From Stenotrophomonas rhizophila (GTDB lineage: Bacteria > Pseudomonadota > Gammaproteobacteria > Xanthomonadales > Xanthomonadaceae): DNA of 64,000 nucleotides. Each line of letters starts with the position of its first letter. Within the stretch, counting starts at the first letter, position 1. The notes under the pieces are model-generated. The model ran no database searches. It had not been told where the DNA came from and saw nothing but the letters and a program-made list of their open reading frames with translations. The translations under genes and the position numbers were made by a program. The stretch spans positions 372,001-436,000 of the forward strand of contig NZ_VDQT01000001.1 of NCBI RefSeq assembly GCF_007667275.1, read 5' to 3'. Below, in pieces: positions 7,358 through 15,969 of this stretch.

Positions 7358-9897
7358 GGCATTGCTCCTGCAGCGTACGCAGCCGGTGCGGCCTGCGCAG
7401 TTCCAAGGGACGGCGGCGGGCATTGCAGGATCCCGGCCAGCCAGGTGTCGCCCTGCGGGCGGGTGGTGGTGCCGTCGAGCGAGAAGCTGCAACCGGCCAC
7501 TTTCGGATGGCGCACTTCCATGCTCGGCGTCGTAGCGCTCATTTCCAGCGTGAAGAAGCCATCGGCTTCGGTCACGCTGCGGCCGGCATGGTTGATGACA
7601 TGGGCGCCGGCCAGCGGCTGGCCGGCGGCATCCTTCAGGTGGCCCATCACAGTGAAGGTGCTCAGCACCTCGACCTTGCCGTAGGCCACGCCGCCCTTGT
7701 TGAGGTGGTAGTCCAGCGTGGCCGGCTGGATGGTGGCGGCCGGCGCGGCACGCCCATGGAAGTCGATCTGCAGGGCGCCATTGCGGTAAGCGGCCACCGG
7801 CAGGACGTTGCGGCCGGGCTGCAGCACGTACGTGCCGCCGCGGCTGTCATGCGCACGCAGCTCCACGCCGGGTAGCTCCGAGTCCACGTCCACGATCATG
7901 CCCGTGTCGATGCTGCCCACCTGCCCCGTACCGGCGATCGCCAGCTTGCCGCCGCCGATCGCCATGGTGCTTTCCAGGTTCAGGCCGCCACTGAGGCTGC
8001 CGCCCATCGACGAACGCTGCGCGTGCACGTCGCCGCGCAGCGCCGGGTGCTCGAACTGCGCGTTGGTGCTCAGGCCCAGCCCGTCGCTGTCCACCGTCGC
8101 CTGCCCCGCGACGCTGCGCAGCAGGCCCTGCTCGAAGTCCTGCTGCACGCCCGCACTGGCGTACAGGCTGCGCCCGCCGTCGGTGCCGGTGCGGCTGCCC
8201 AGGCTGCCGCTGTAACGGCGCCCTTCGCGGCCAAGCGCGATGTTGAGGGTGAAGTCGACGCCGCGGTTACGGCGCATGCCGCTGCTGGCATTGGCCGGGC
8301 GGTCGAACACCGCGGCGCGCCAGGTCGCGTCACTGCCGAACAGGGTCTGGCGGCGGCTGAACGAGAAATCCAGGCCGACGCCGTTGCTGACCCCGTCGTG
8401 GTGCGAGACGCGCGCGGCCACGTGGCTGCTGTCGCCCAGGCGGTGGTTGACGCTCACCGCGCTGGTCTGGAGCCAACCGGCACGGGTTTCCGGCAACGGG
8501 CGGTCGGGTACCGGCGGAAACGGCGCGTGTTCGGATCGGCGCCGCTCCTGCCAGCTGCGATTGTGCGACACGATCACGCTGCCGTGGCGGTAGCGCCACA
8601 GCCCCTGCAGGTCCACGCCGCTGCCGCCGTCACTGGTGTAGGCATTGGTGTAGAGGTTTGCGTTGTCGTTGACCTGCCAGTCCAGCGAGCCGGCGATCGC
8701 GGTGTCGCCGTCCAGGTGCTGGGCCGACAGGCCGATCACCGCGCGCGGGTGCGCGAGATAATTGACGATGCCGCCGGCCGCAAACGCACCCGCGTTCGGG
8801 TCTTCAATGCTGTCCAGCAGCGTGTGCTGGAGGCCGGCGAACGCGCTGTAGCGCCAGCGCCGGCTGGGGTCGCGCCAGTTGGACGGCTTGTGGATCACCG
8901 CTGTCTCTCGCGAGCTCTCGCGTCCATCCTCGATGACCCGCAGTTCGACCTCGTAGATGCCGCCCGGCAGGCGCCGGGTATCCAGCTTCTGCAGGCCCGG
9001 CTGCAGGGGTTGGGTCAGGACCAGGCTGCCCTCACGGAATACCTCCACGGTGCCCTCCCGGTTGGCGGTCACGTACACCGGGTACAGGCTGGGCGCGCGC
9101 GAATCGATGGCCAGGCTGTCCGAGGAGCCGGCCATCATCCCGATGGTGGTGTGGCTGACCGACCCCGACGCGCGCGGCTGTCGGGTCACGCCCTGGAAAT
9201 TGGGAAGGAAGTAACCGACGCGCAGGAAGTTGTCGCGGAATTCCCGCTGCGCGTACAGGCTCTGCACCGACTGGCGCAGCTCACCTTCTTCATCGCCACT
9301 GCGGTCGACCTGGTAGTTGCCCAGCAGCGTCCACCGTCCCAGGCTGCCCTGCGCATCGACCGCGTAACGGCCGGCTGCATCGATGCCCTCGCCTGCGTAG
9401 GCGTTGAGCTGGTGGCGCAGGATCAGCCCACGGCTGCCACCGTCGGGAAGTGCATGGTGGCCCGGCTGGAGCGACGCACCGCCGCCACGGGTGGTGGCGA
9501 TGGACAGCAGCGAGCTTTCAAGACTGTAGTGCAGGCGCACCAGGCCGGCGTCGCACGCCTGGCTGCACGCACCCAGCGGGCGCGGCGTGGCCAATACCTT
9601 CAGCCAGCGCTCGCGTTCGGCGGCCGGCTCGGTACTGTCGTGGCTGTCGGTGAACTCCAGCAGCGACAAGGTATTCTCGCGGGACAGCATGGCCCGGGCG
9701 TCGCCCAGGTACTGTCCGTCGCGTTCGACGCGGACCACCAGGGGCACGTCGAAGAAGTGGTCACGGAAGTCATCGGGCAAGCCTCCCGCCTGGTCGAGCA
9801 GGGTGAGGCTTTCCAGCGCCGCAGGTGCTGCCTGCACTACTGCACTGCTGCAATAGAGCATGACGGCGGTGGCGATGGGAAGCAGACGCGGTGACAT
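7354..9897 (-). CDS. CS1-type outer-membrane pilus usher (CfaC/CblC-like)
   Basis: This 847-residue outer-membrane usher exports and polymerises pilin subunits delivered by the chaperone. The signal peptide ends near SSAVVQA (residue 23). The middle region has the alternating beta-strand pattern of the 24-strand barrel, with NLYTNAYTSDGG-type repeats, and the C-terminal about 170 residues show the CS1-usher E-set and carboxypeptidase-like plug/C-domain (VMGHLKDAAGQPLAGAHV). The length fits the alpha-usher class. The ATG at 9897 has AGGAATC upstream. Neighbours are major pilin upstream, separated by a hairpin spacer, and the tip gene overlapping downstream. Confidence 0.87.
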   Translation of the reverse strand: MSPRLLPIATAVMLYCSSAVVQAAPAALESLTLLDQAGGLPDDFRDHFFDVPLVVRVERDGQYLGDARAMLSRENTLSLLEFTDSHDSTEPAAERERWLKVLATPRPLGACSQACDAGLVRLHYSLESSLLSIATTRGGGASLQPGHHALPDGGSRGLILRHQLNAYAGEGIDAAGRYAVDAQGSLGRWTLLGNYQVDRSGDEEGELRQSVQSLYAQREFRDNFLRVGYFLPNFQGVTRQPRASGSVSHTTIGMMAGSSDSLAIDSRAPSLYPVYVTANREGTVEVFREGSLVLTQPLQPGLQKLDTRRLPGGIYEVELRVIEDGRESSRETAVIHKPSNWRDPSRRWRYSAFAGLQHTLLDSIEDPNAGAFAAGGIVNYLAHPRAVIGLSAQHLDGDTAIAGSLDWQVNDNANLYTNAYTSDGGSGVDLQGLWRYRHGSVIVSHNRSWQERRRSEHAPFPPVPDRPLPETRAGWLQTSAVSVNHRLGDSSHVAARVSHHDGVSNGVGLDFSFSRRQTLFGSDATWRAAVFDRPANASSGMRRNRGVDFTLNIALGREGRRYSGSLGSRTGTDGGRSLYASAGVQQDFEQGLLRSVAGQATVDSDGLGLSTNAQFEHPALRGDVHAQRSSMGGSLSGGLNLESTMAIGGGKLAIAGTGQVGSIDTGMIVDVDSELPGVELRAHDSRGGTYVLQPGRNVLPVAAYRNGALQIDFHGRAAPAATIQPATLDYHLNKGGVAYGKVEVLSTFTVMGHLKDAAGQPLAGAHVINHAGRSVTEADGFFTLEMSATTPSMEVRHPKVAGCSFSLDGTTTRPQGDTWLAGILQCPPPSLGTAQAAPAAYAAGAMP

Positions 9898-9917
9898 GGT
9901 GATTCCTGTGCATGGAA

Positions 9918-9959
9918 GAGGGGCGCCTGAGCGCCCCTCCTGTGGCAGCCGGTGCTGCC
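9918..9959 (-). terminator. Intercistronic hairpins after the pilin gene
   Basis: A nine-pair GC stem (GAGGGGCGC, 9918-9926, with GCGCCCCTC, 9931-9939) and a smaller GGCAGC/GCTGCC stem (9944-9959) lie between the pilin stop and the usher start. Without a long U-tract this is more likely an attenuator or mRNA-stabilising element that keeps pilin in excess over usher. Confidence 0.5.
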
Positions 9960-9990
9960 GGGCTGGACGCGTGCGCGAACGCGCGCGGGC

Positions 9991-10491
9991 TTACGGGGTG
10001 CCGCTTTCGAACATCATGAAAACGTTGCCCTGGTAGTTGCCGTGGGCGTAGCCCTCGCCCGCCGGGGCCGCGGCGGTAATGGCCACGGCGGCACGCTTGC
10101 TCGCGGCGGCTTCGAGGGTGGTGGCCACTTCGACCGCGTTGGCGGCACCGACCAGCAGGTCCTGGCCCGCCACGTTGACGGTCAGATCGATCTTGTTGCC
10201 GGCACTGGTCAGCATGGCGTCGGTGGTCAGGTAGGCGTTGATCGCGCCCAGCCCGCTCTTCATGTCGACCTGCTGCTGGATCGGGTCAAGGCGCTGGGTC
10301 GCGATGTTCCAGCGCATGTTCTGGGTCTGGCCCGCCCAGTTGCCAACCGGCGAAATCTGCAGGCCGGTCGCCGACGGCACCACGGCTTCAACGGTGACCT
10401 GCAGCGGGAACTGCTCGGTGGCGGCCATGGCGGCGGCCGGGGTCAGGATCAGGGCGGCCGCAGCGGCCAGGACGGTGTTCTTGAGGTTCAT
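9991..10491 (-). CDS. CS1/CFA-I-type major pilin (CfaB/CblA-like)
   Basis: This 166-residue exported structural subunit has a signal peptide ending AAAMA-A (about residue 23). The mature N-terminus (TEQFPLQVTVEAVVPSATGL) is the donor strand and first beta-strand of alpha-pilins. Family features include LQISPVGNW, an aromatic late segment (YAHGNYQGNVFMMFE) and absence of Cys, unlike type 1 pilins. It is the second gene of the operon and is followed by strong hairpins, typical for an abundant subunit. Its closest known relatives by architecture are CFA/I CfaB and Burkholderia cable pilin CblA. Confidence 0.87.
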   Translation of the reverse strand: MNLKNTVLAAAAALILTPAAAMAATEQFPLQVTVEAVVPSATGLQISPVGNWAGQTQNMRWNIATQRLDPIQQQVDMKSGLGAINAYLTTDAMLTSAGNKIDLTVNVAGQDLLVGAANAVEVATTLEAAASKRAAVAITAAAPAGEGYAHGNYQGNVFMMFESGTP

Positions 10492-10559
10492 TGCAATACA
10501 TCTCCAACAGAAAGGTGTCGCCTGGAGCCCGGCGACGGGACGTCGGTTCCGGGCGGAAC

Positions 10560-11309
10560 CTAGGGGCTGAGCAGGACCTCCCTGCGGCTGTCCCCCTCAA
10601 CGATCTGGAAGCGGTGCAGGTGCTCTGCACTGCGCGTGAAGCGTTCGGTGCGGTTCGGCAGCAGGTGGACCTTCCGCGAGGGCGCGCACCTGCCCGACGT
10701 CTCCGGCGCGCTGCACTGGCGGATGTCGTCCAGGACCACGGTGGTATTGCCCGCGTTGTGCAGCTGGACATACCCCGCCTGGGTTTCGGTCTGCACGTCG
10801 TAGCGCGGCTGGTCCGGGTGCACGATCACGAACACGCCGTAGCCGGTAAGCACGTTGACGCCGGCCGACAGCTCCCGGCGGTAGTCGTCGCGCTGCGCGT
10901 CGGTCAGCGCGAATTCGTCTTCCGACTGCGGCAGCACCGGCACGAAGCGCACGCGGTAGTAGCGTTCGGCGCTGCGATCGCCCTGCACCAGCAGGCGCGT
11001 GGCCTGCTGTCCCTGGGCCGGCACGATCAGCCGCGACGGGCTGGCCACCAGGCCTGCGTCAGTGCCGGACACCGGCACCTCATGGTGGCTGCCATCGGCG
11101 GCATAGCGCACCTCGCTGATCTGCACGCGCACGAACGCAGTGGCGTCGCCGGTATTGCGCACGCGCTTGAGCAGCGCGCCCTTGCCGGGCTCGGCGTACT
11201 CGTACATTGCGCCAACATGGATGCTGGGCGCCGCCGCCTGCACCAGGTGAGGCGACGCCGACATCGCAACGGCCATTGCGGCCGCCAGCGTGGTCATCAG
11301 ACGCTTCAT
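10560..11309 (-). CDS. Periplasmic pilus chaperone (CfaA/CblB-like)
   Basis: This 249-residue exported chaperone delivers pilin to the usher by donor-strand complementation. The signal peptide ends near PHLVQAA (25). An Ig-like fold is suggested by GALLKRVRNTGDATAFVRVQ (G1-strand partner region) and RLIVPAQGQQATRLLV, the conserved basic anchoring segment of pilus chaperones. The ATG at 11309 is preceded by GGGAG. An earlier in-frame start reaching 11435 would run through the upstream dyad element, so it was rejected. It is the first gene of the operon chaperone-pilin-usher-tip, the order of CFA/I (cfaABCE). Confidence 0.85.
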   Translation of the reverse strand: MKRLMTTLAAAMAVAMSASPHLVQAAAPSIHVGAMYEYAEPGKGALLKRVRNTGDATAFVRVQISEVRYAADGSHHEVPVSGTDAGLVASPSRLIVPAQGQQATRLLVQGDRSAERYYRVRFVPVLPQSEDEFALTDAQRDDYRRELSAGVNVLTGYGVFVIVHPDQPRYDVQTETQAGYVQLHNAGNTTVVLDDIRQCSAPETSGRCAPSRKVHLLPNRTERFTRSAEHLHRFQIVEGDSRREVLLSP

Positions 11310-11407
11310 TGAGATGCTCCCTTGATTTGCGGGGTGAATGCGAAGTGCGGTTGTCATTACCGCCTCGAATCGAGGGCGCAGAATAGGCACCCGCCCCATG
11401 TCGCCAT

Positions 11408-11444
11408 ATGCAACATTGTTCAAACGACACTGCAACTTGTTGCA
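11408..11444. promoter_or_regulatory. Paired dyad element, copy 2 (pilus operon)
   Basis: The dyads are TGCAACATTGTTCAA (11409-11423) and the near-perfect TGCAAC-TT-GTTGCA (11431-11444), with starts 22 bp apart, two helical turns. On the minus strand TTGCAG, a 17-base spacer and TGCATA also fit a promoter for the pilus operon, so the conserved block may be operator, promoter or both. Confidence 0.55.
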
Positions 11445-11533
11445 GATTCAATCGAATTACTAATCACCAAGGCGGAAAGTCATCGCCGCGTTGAATGGGT
11501 GGGCAGAATAGAGTTTTGCTGCACTGCGCCACA

Positions 11534-11569
11534 TTCAATATTCATCAATACGCCGTTGAACTTGTTGCA
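11534..11569. promoter_or_regulatory. Paired dyad element, degenerate copy 3
   Basis: TTGAAC-TT-GTTGCA (11556-11569) matches the second dyad of the other copies, and 22 bp before it TTCAATATTCATCA keeps 10 of 14 positions of the first dyad. It lies about 125 bp from copy 2, far enough for looping. Confidence 0.35.
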
Positions 11570-11577
11570 GCAGCGCG

Positions 11578-11609
11578 AAAAAAAACGCCCCGCGGATGCG
11601 GGGCGTTTT
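11578..11609 (-). terminator. Rho-independent terminator of the amidohydrolase gene
   Basis: Stem ACGCCCCGC with GCGGGGCGT around a short loop is flanked by A-rich and T-rich runs. On the minus strand it ends in eight T residues, 30 bases past the amidohydrolase stop. Confidence 0.85.
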
Positions 11610-11639
11610 GCATGGCACGCTCTGGCGGCTGGCAGTCGC

Positions 11640-13088
11640 CTAGCGCCGGGCGTCCTGCTGCCACTGCGCCACCTTCTGCCGGGTCTGCGCCAGCAGCGCA
11701 TCCAGCGCCTTGCGGTCGTACACGTGGCCACGCAGCACCACCGTATTGATTGCTCGGGTGGCCTGGATGTCCTGCAGGGGGTTGGCATCCAGCAGGACCA
11801 GATCCGCCGCCTTGCCTTCGGCCACGCCGCCATAGCGGTCCAGCGTGCCGAACCACGACGGGCCGGCACGCGTGGCCGACGACAGCGCCTGCGCGGGGGT
11901 CAGGCCCTCCTTCACGAACAGGCTGAGCTCGTCGTGCAGGCCGATGCCGGGATAGTTGAAGGAATTGAGGAAGCCTGCGTCGGTGCCCGCCATCACGGTG
12001 ACGCCGGCTTCCTGCAGCAACGGCAGTACCGCCGCGACCTGGTGGTACTGCTGGTGGCGCTCGGCGATCTGCGCCGGGCTGGCCTTGGCCGCACGCTCGA
12101 CCCGCCATTGGTAGGTGGCCTGCAGCTTCGGGCCGATGTAGGCCAGGTAAGGGTCGTTGGCGTGGTCGTCCTGGTCCAGGAAGTCGAGGATGCGCCCGCC
12201 GTTGAGGGTCGGTGTGACATACACGCCCTTGGCGGCGAAGCCGCGGTAGGCGGCCATTGCGGTCGCGCGGTCGAAGCCGGCGTCGAGACGGCGGTTGGCT
12301 TCGGCGCGGTCGATGCGTCCAGCGGCGAAGTCGCTGGCAATCGCGGCTTCATCCTTGACCCCGGCCTTGTAGGCGTAGTCCAGGTGCTCGATGGAACTGA
12401 TCCCGGCGTCCACCGCCTGCTGGACGGTCAGCGCCATCGGAATGTGCCCGGAGGCACGCAGCCCGTTGGCGCGCGCACCGCGCACCGCGTCCAGGAACAA
12501 CGGCGGCGTCAGGGTGCTGTCGGTGATCTTGACGAAGTCCACGCGGTCGCGCTTGAGCCTGGCCAGCGCCGCCTCCAGGTCGGCCTGGCTGCCCACTTCC
12601 AAGGTGCCCTTCCAGACCGGCTTGATGCCCTCGATCTTGGCACCGGAGCTGAACAGCTGCGGACCCTCGAGGCGGCCGTCGGCGATCTCCCCCCGCCACT
12701 GCAGCACCTGCTCCGGCAGGTCGCCCGAGCAGTCGCGGATGGTGGTGATACCGTGTGCGATGTACAGCGGCAGCAGCGCCTTGTTCTCTTCGATCAGCTC
12801 CGGGCCACCGCCGAAGTGCACGTGCATGTCCCACAGGCCGGGAATGAGGTAGCGGCCCTTGCCATCGACCTTGCGTGGCGCCGTCCACGCCCTGGCGATG
12901 GCGCGGTCGTCGCCCACCGCCACGATATCGTCGCCCCGCACCACCACTGCCTGGTCGGCAACGGTGGTGGCCCGTTCGACATCGACCACGGTGGCGTGGC
13001 GGATGATCACATCAGCCTGTTCGGCGGCCAGTACGGAGGGAGCCAAGGCAAGCAGCAGCGGGATGGCGGGCAACACGGTCGATTTCAT
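11640..13088 (-). CDS. Exported metal-dependent amidohydrolase
   Basis: This 482-residue amidohydrolase-superfamily enzyme is predicted to be periplasmic, with signal peptide MKSTVLPAIPLLLALAPSVLA. Metal-site residues are all visible: HVH (His89, His91), the bridging Lys in FVKITDS, His in SGHIPM, His in IEHLDY and Asp in GTDAGF. The C-terminal KAADLVLLDANPL is the returning beta-sandwich typical of imidazolonepropionase/prolidase-like members. The natural substrate (dipeptide, hydantoin or imide) cannot be told. The ATG at 13088 gives a clean signal peptide, and a GTG at 13115 is an alternative. It appears monocistronic, ending at a strong terminator. Confidence 0.82.
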   Translation of the reverse strand: MKSTVLPAIPLLLALAPSVLAAEQADVIIRHATVVDVERATTVADQAVVVRGDDIVAVGDDRAIARAWTAPRKVDGKGRYLIPGLWDMHVHFGGGPELIEENKALLPLYIAHGITTIRDCSGDLPEQVLQWRGEIADGRLEGPQLFSSGAKIEGIKPVWKGTLEVGSQADLEAALARLKRDRVDFVKITDSTLTPPLFLDAVRGARANGLRASGHIPMALTVQQAVDAGISSIEHLDYAYKAGVKDEAAIASDFAAGRIDRAEANRRLDAGFDRATAMAAYRGFAAKGVYVTPTLNGGRILDFLDQDDHANDPYLAYIGPKLQATYQWRVERAAKASPAQIAERHQQYHQVAAVLPLLQEAGVTVMAGTDAGFLNSFNYPGIGLHDELSLFVKEGLTPAQALSSATRAGPSWFGTLDRYGGVAEGKAADLVLLDANPLQDIQATRAINTVVLRGHVYDRKALDALLAQTRQKVAQWQQDARR

Positions 13089-13190
13089 GGCAGGGCGCAC
13101 AACGGAAAGGGTCACCGCACCTTACGGCGCGGCGGGCCCCATTCACCAGTTAAATTTCGGCATGCCGCGCATTCGGTTTCCGAATGCCGC

Positions 13191-13796
13191 TCAGACCTCG
13201 CCCTGCATCGCCGGGCGCGCCACCACCTTGGCCAGCCAGGCGCTCACCGCCGGGTGGCCATCGACCACGGCGCCCACGTAGGTGCCGTAGCCGACCACCT
13301 GCGCCACCACCAGGTCCACCAGCGAGTAGCTTTCGCCGACCATCCAGGCCTGGGCCGACAGCCTCGCTTCCAGCACGTCCAGCAGCTGCCGCGCGTCGTC
13401 TGCGGCAATCGCCGCGTGGCCGGCATCCTGCTGCGGACCTTCCATGCTCGCTGCCCGCAGCCGGCCGATCACCGCCATGTAGGTGACATAGGCCCACGCG
13501 CACCACGACAGCGCCTGCAGGCGCTCGGGCGTGTCCGCGGCCGGCCACAGGCCACGCGCAACGCCGAAGCGGTCGCCCAGCCACAGGTGGATGGCCAGGC
13601 CCTCGAAGATCGGCGTGCCGTCCACCACCAGGCACGGCACCTTGCCGTTGGGATTGATTGCCAGGTACTCGGGCGTGCGCTGTTCGCCGTTGCGGATGTC
13701 GATCCGGACCCGGTCATGGGCCACGCCCAGTTCGGCCAGTGCGCAGGCGATCGGGGTGGCGCTGGACATCGGGTGCCAATAGAAGACGAGGGACAT
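13191..13796 (-). CDS. Glutathione S-transferase family protein
   Basis: This 201-residue cytosolic GST-fold protein has an N-terminal thioredoxin-like domain (FYWHPMSSATPIACALAELG, with Ser13/14 near the usual catalytic position; NGKVPCLVVDG with the cis-Pro; and TPIFEGLAIHLWLGD, the glutathione gamma-glutamyl site). A helical C-terminal domain includes YSLVDLVVAQVVGYG, the N-capping box region. The ATG at 13796 has AAGGAG upstream. It is divergently transcribed from a WYL regulator 119 bp away, which probably controls it. The substrate is unknown. Confidence 0.83.
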   Translation of the reverse strand: MSLVFYWHPMSSATPIACALAELGVAHDRVRIDIRNGEQRTPEYLAINPNGKVPCLVVDGTPIFEGLAIHLWLGDRFGVARGLWPAADTPERLQALSWCAWAYVTYMAVIGRLRAASMEGPQQDAGHAAIAADDARQLLDVLEARLSAQAWMVGESYSLVDLVVAQVVGYGTYVGAVVDGHPAVSAWLAKVVARPAMQGEV

Positions 13797-13915
13797 GCGG
13801 TACTCCTTGTAGGTGTCGGTGTGGAAAGGTGCGCTGCGGGAGGCCTTGCACCGTGGACACAGGCTAGCCACCATTGCGGACAGATCCTGTCCTCGACAGG
13901 CGCGACCCTGTGGCC

Positions 13916-14896
13916 ATGCTCACGACCTCCGCCCGCCTGCTGCGCCTGCTCGCGCTGCTGCAATCCCGACCGCACTGGCCCGGCAACACCCTGGCCACCG
14001 ACATCGGCGTGCATCCGCGCACCCTGCGTCGCGACATCGAGCGCCTGCGCGAACTCGGCTACCCGATCCAGGCCAGCAGCGGCGTGGCCGGCGGCTATGC
14101 GTTCCGCGCCGGGCGTGCGCTGCCGCCGCTGCTGCTCGACGACGAGGAGGCGCTGGCGGCGGCGCTGGCCCTGCGCATGGCGGTGAGCGGCACCATCAGC
14201 GGCATCGAGCAGACCGCCATCACCGCCCTGGTCAAGATGGAACAGGTGATGCCGGCGCGCCTGCGCCGCCGCCTGGATGCGCTGCGCACCTCGATCCTGC
14301 CGATCGACCAGAGCGGGCCGCTGGTCGACGCGCGCCTGCTCGCCACCCTGGCCGGCGCCTGCCGCGACCAGCTGCAGCTGCGTTTCGACTACGCCGACCG
14401 CCAAGGCCAGGCCAGCCAGCGCCAGGTGGAACCGCAGGGCGTGGTACATGCCGAACGCCGCTGGTACCTGGTGGCGTGGGATACCACGCGCGTGGACTGG
14501 CGCACCTTCCGCATCGACCGCATGACCAGCACGCCCGAGGTGGGCGCGCATTTCCGCCCCCGCCCGGCGCCGGCCAACGGCGACCTGCGCGCGTTCGTCA
14601 GCCAGTCGCTGACGCTGGGACCGTACGGCGACGAGGCCCGGGTGATCCTGCACGCGCCGATCGAGGTGGTACGCGAGCGCATGCCCAGCTCGGCGGGCGT
14701 ACTGGAAGCGCTGGACGCGCAGCGCTGCCTGCTGCGCTGTGGCGCGCACCCGCAGGGTGCGGTGGTTTACTGGCTGCTGGCGCTGGAACTCGAGTTCGAG
14801 GTGTTGGGCCCGCCGGCGCTGCACGTGATGATGCGCGACGCCGGTGCCCGCGTGGCGCGCAGCCTGGCCCGGGCAGGCGCGACCGTGGCGGACTAA
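13916..14896 (+). CDS. HTH-WYL transcriptional regulator (YafY/DeoR type)
   Basis: This 326-residue DNA-binding regulator has an N-terminal winged helix (about 1-60, SARLLRLLALLQSRPHWPG then HPRTLRRDIERLRELG as recognition helix). The central WYL domain has RWYLVAWD at the strand that carries the Trp-Tyr-Leu motif and DWRTFRIDRM after it, and a C-terminal WCX-like extension ends near residue 325. WYL domains bind nucleic-acid or small ligands and switch the regulator. The ATG at 13916 is chosen because it begins exactly at the HTH. It faces the GST gene across a shared promoter region, so GST is its likeliest target (inference). Confidence 0.85.
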   Translation: MLTTSARLLRLLALLQSRPHWPGNTLATDIGVHPRTLRRDIERLRELGYPIQASSGVAGGYAFRAGRALPPLLLDDEEALAAALALRMAVSGTISGIEQTAITALVKMEQVMPARLRRRLDALRTSILPIDQSGPLVDARLLATLAGACRDQLQLRFDYADRQGQASQRQVEPQGVVHAERRWYLVAWDTTRVDWRTFRIDRMTSTPEVGAHFRPRPAPANGDLRAFVSQSLTLGPYGDEARVILHAPIEVVRERMPSSAGVLEALDAQRCLLRCGAHPQGAVVYWLLALELEFEVLGPPALHVMMRDAGARVARSLARAGATVAD

Positions 14897-14934
14897 CATG
14901 CGCTGACGTTCCCATTCGTTTCCTGGATGACACC

Positions 14935-15816
14935 ATGTCCGTCAGTGCAGAATCGCATCGCACCCTGTTCGAACTGGACCTGCTGCGGGCCATGGTGATG
15001 GTGGCCGACTGCGGCAGCTTCACCACCGCCGCGGCGCGCCTGCACTCCACCCAGTCCACCGTCAGCCAGAAGATCCGGCGGCTGGAGCAGCTGGCCGGGC
15101 ACCCGCTGCTGGTCCGCGCCAACCGCGATGTGCACCCGACCGACGCCGGCCACTCGCTGCTGGGCATCGCCCGGCAGATGCTGGCGCTCAACGACCAGAT
15201 GGGCGAGGCGCTGGCCGGTGCCACGGTGGCGATCAGCGTGCGCCTGGGCGTGCCGGAGGACTTCGTCAATCCGCGTACCACTGCCCTGCTCGGCCGCTTC
15301 ACCCGCCGCCACCCGCAGGTGAAACTGGAGGTCACCAGTGGCCTCAGCCGTGACCTCGCGCATGCCTTCGACCATGGCGAGCTCGACCTGGTGCTGGTCA
15401 AGCAGCGCCGCAACAGCCGCCAGGCGGTGGCCTGCTGGGCCGAGCCGATGCGCTGGGTAGACAGTGTGCGCAGCCCCTGCATCGCACAGGACCCCATTCC
15501 GCTGGTGACCTTCCCGCCGCGCGGGCTGTATCGCGACGAGCTGATCGCCGCCGTGGAGGGACTGGGTCGGCGCTGGCGGATCGGATTCACCAGCTCCAGC
15601 CTGGGCGGCATCCAGGGCGCCGTCGCCGACGGCATGGGCATCAGCCTGCTGCCGGCGCGCGCCGTAACCCGCGAGCACCGCGTGCTGACCGCTCGACAGG
15701 GACTGACACCGATTGACAGCATCGAGATCGCATTGCTGCACCGGAGCACCGCCGATGCACTCGTGGTGGAATTGGCGTCACAGTTCGCACGCCTGCTGGA
15801 CCGCGAGCGGCGTTGA
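14935..15816 (+). CDS. LysR-family transcriptional regulator
   Basis: This 293-residue LysR regulator has an N-terminal HTH (FELDLLRAMVMVADCGSFTTAAARLHSTQSTVSQKIRRLE, about residues 12-51), a linker helix (about 60-90) and a periplasmic-binding-like effector domain (SVRLGVPEDFVNPRTTALL onward). It is shorter than many members but complete. The ATG at 14935 follows the WYL gene by 38 bp. No neighbouring divergent gene identifies its target. Effector unknown. Confidence 0.87.
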   Translation: MSVSAESHRTLFELDLLRAMVMVADCGSFTTAAARLHSTQSTVSQKIRRLEQLAGHPLLVRANRDVHPTDAGHSLLGIARQMLALNDQMGEALAGATVAISVRLGVPEDFVNPRTTALLGRFTRRHPQVKLEVTSGLSRDLAHAFDHGELDLVLVKQRRNSRQAVACWAEPMRWVDSVRSPCIAQDPIPLVTFPPRGLYRDELIAAVEGLGRRWRIGFTSSSLGGIQGAVADGMGISLLPARAVTREHRVLTARQGLTPIDSIEIALLHRSTADALVVELASQFARLLDRERR

Positions 15817-15890
15817 TCGATTTTTCGCTGCATCATTCCGAACGGTGCACTGGATGCGCACGGAAAGTGACGGGGCTCTCGTCCCAAGCA

Positions 15891-15917
15891 TAGGAATAGT
15901 CCTAATCTGACATCAGA
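15891..15917 (+). promoter_or_regulatory. Abutting inverted heptads and dyad before the phosphorelay genes
   Basis: TAGGAAT (15891-15897) directly abuts AGTCCTA (15898-15904), an inverted pair of WTTCCTA-like heptads. TCTGA-CA-TCAGA (15906-15917) follows. They precede the response regulator gene by about 50 bp. Heptad pairs of this kind resemble BvgA/EvgA-type sites and suggest autoregulation (inference). Confidence 0.4.
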
Positions 15918-15969
15918 CTATCTACGCGGAAGGATGAAGCAGTAAGAATGGCGCAAATCCCATGATTGC

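Larger units (their letters stand above)
11310..11639. other. Pilus operon upstream region
   Basis: No gene lies in these 330 bases, which are visibly AT-richer than their surroundings. The stretch contains two copies of a paired dyad element (11408-11444 and 11534-11569) and, at the right end, the amidohydrolase terminator. The AT-rich part most likely holds the promoter and operators of the leftward pilus operon. Confidence 0.6.

Noticed and set aside
8023..9894. A 623-codon open frame on the plus strand
   Set aside because: Antisense to the pilus usher, which has signal peptide, barrel and C-terminal domains.
11322..14186. A 954-codon open frame on the plus strand
   Set aside because: Antisense to the amidohydrolase and GST genes. 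The protein shows no domains and only high-GC shadow composition.
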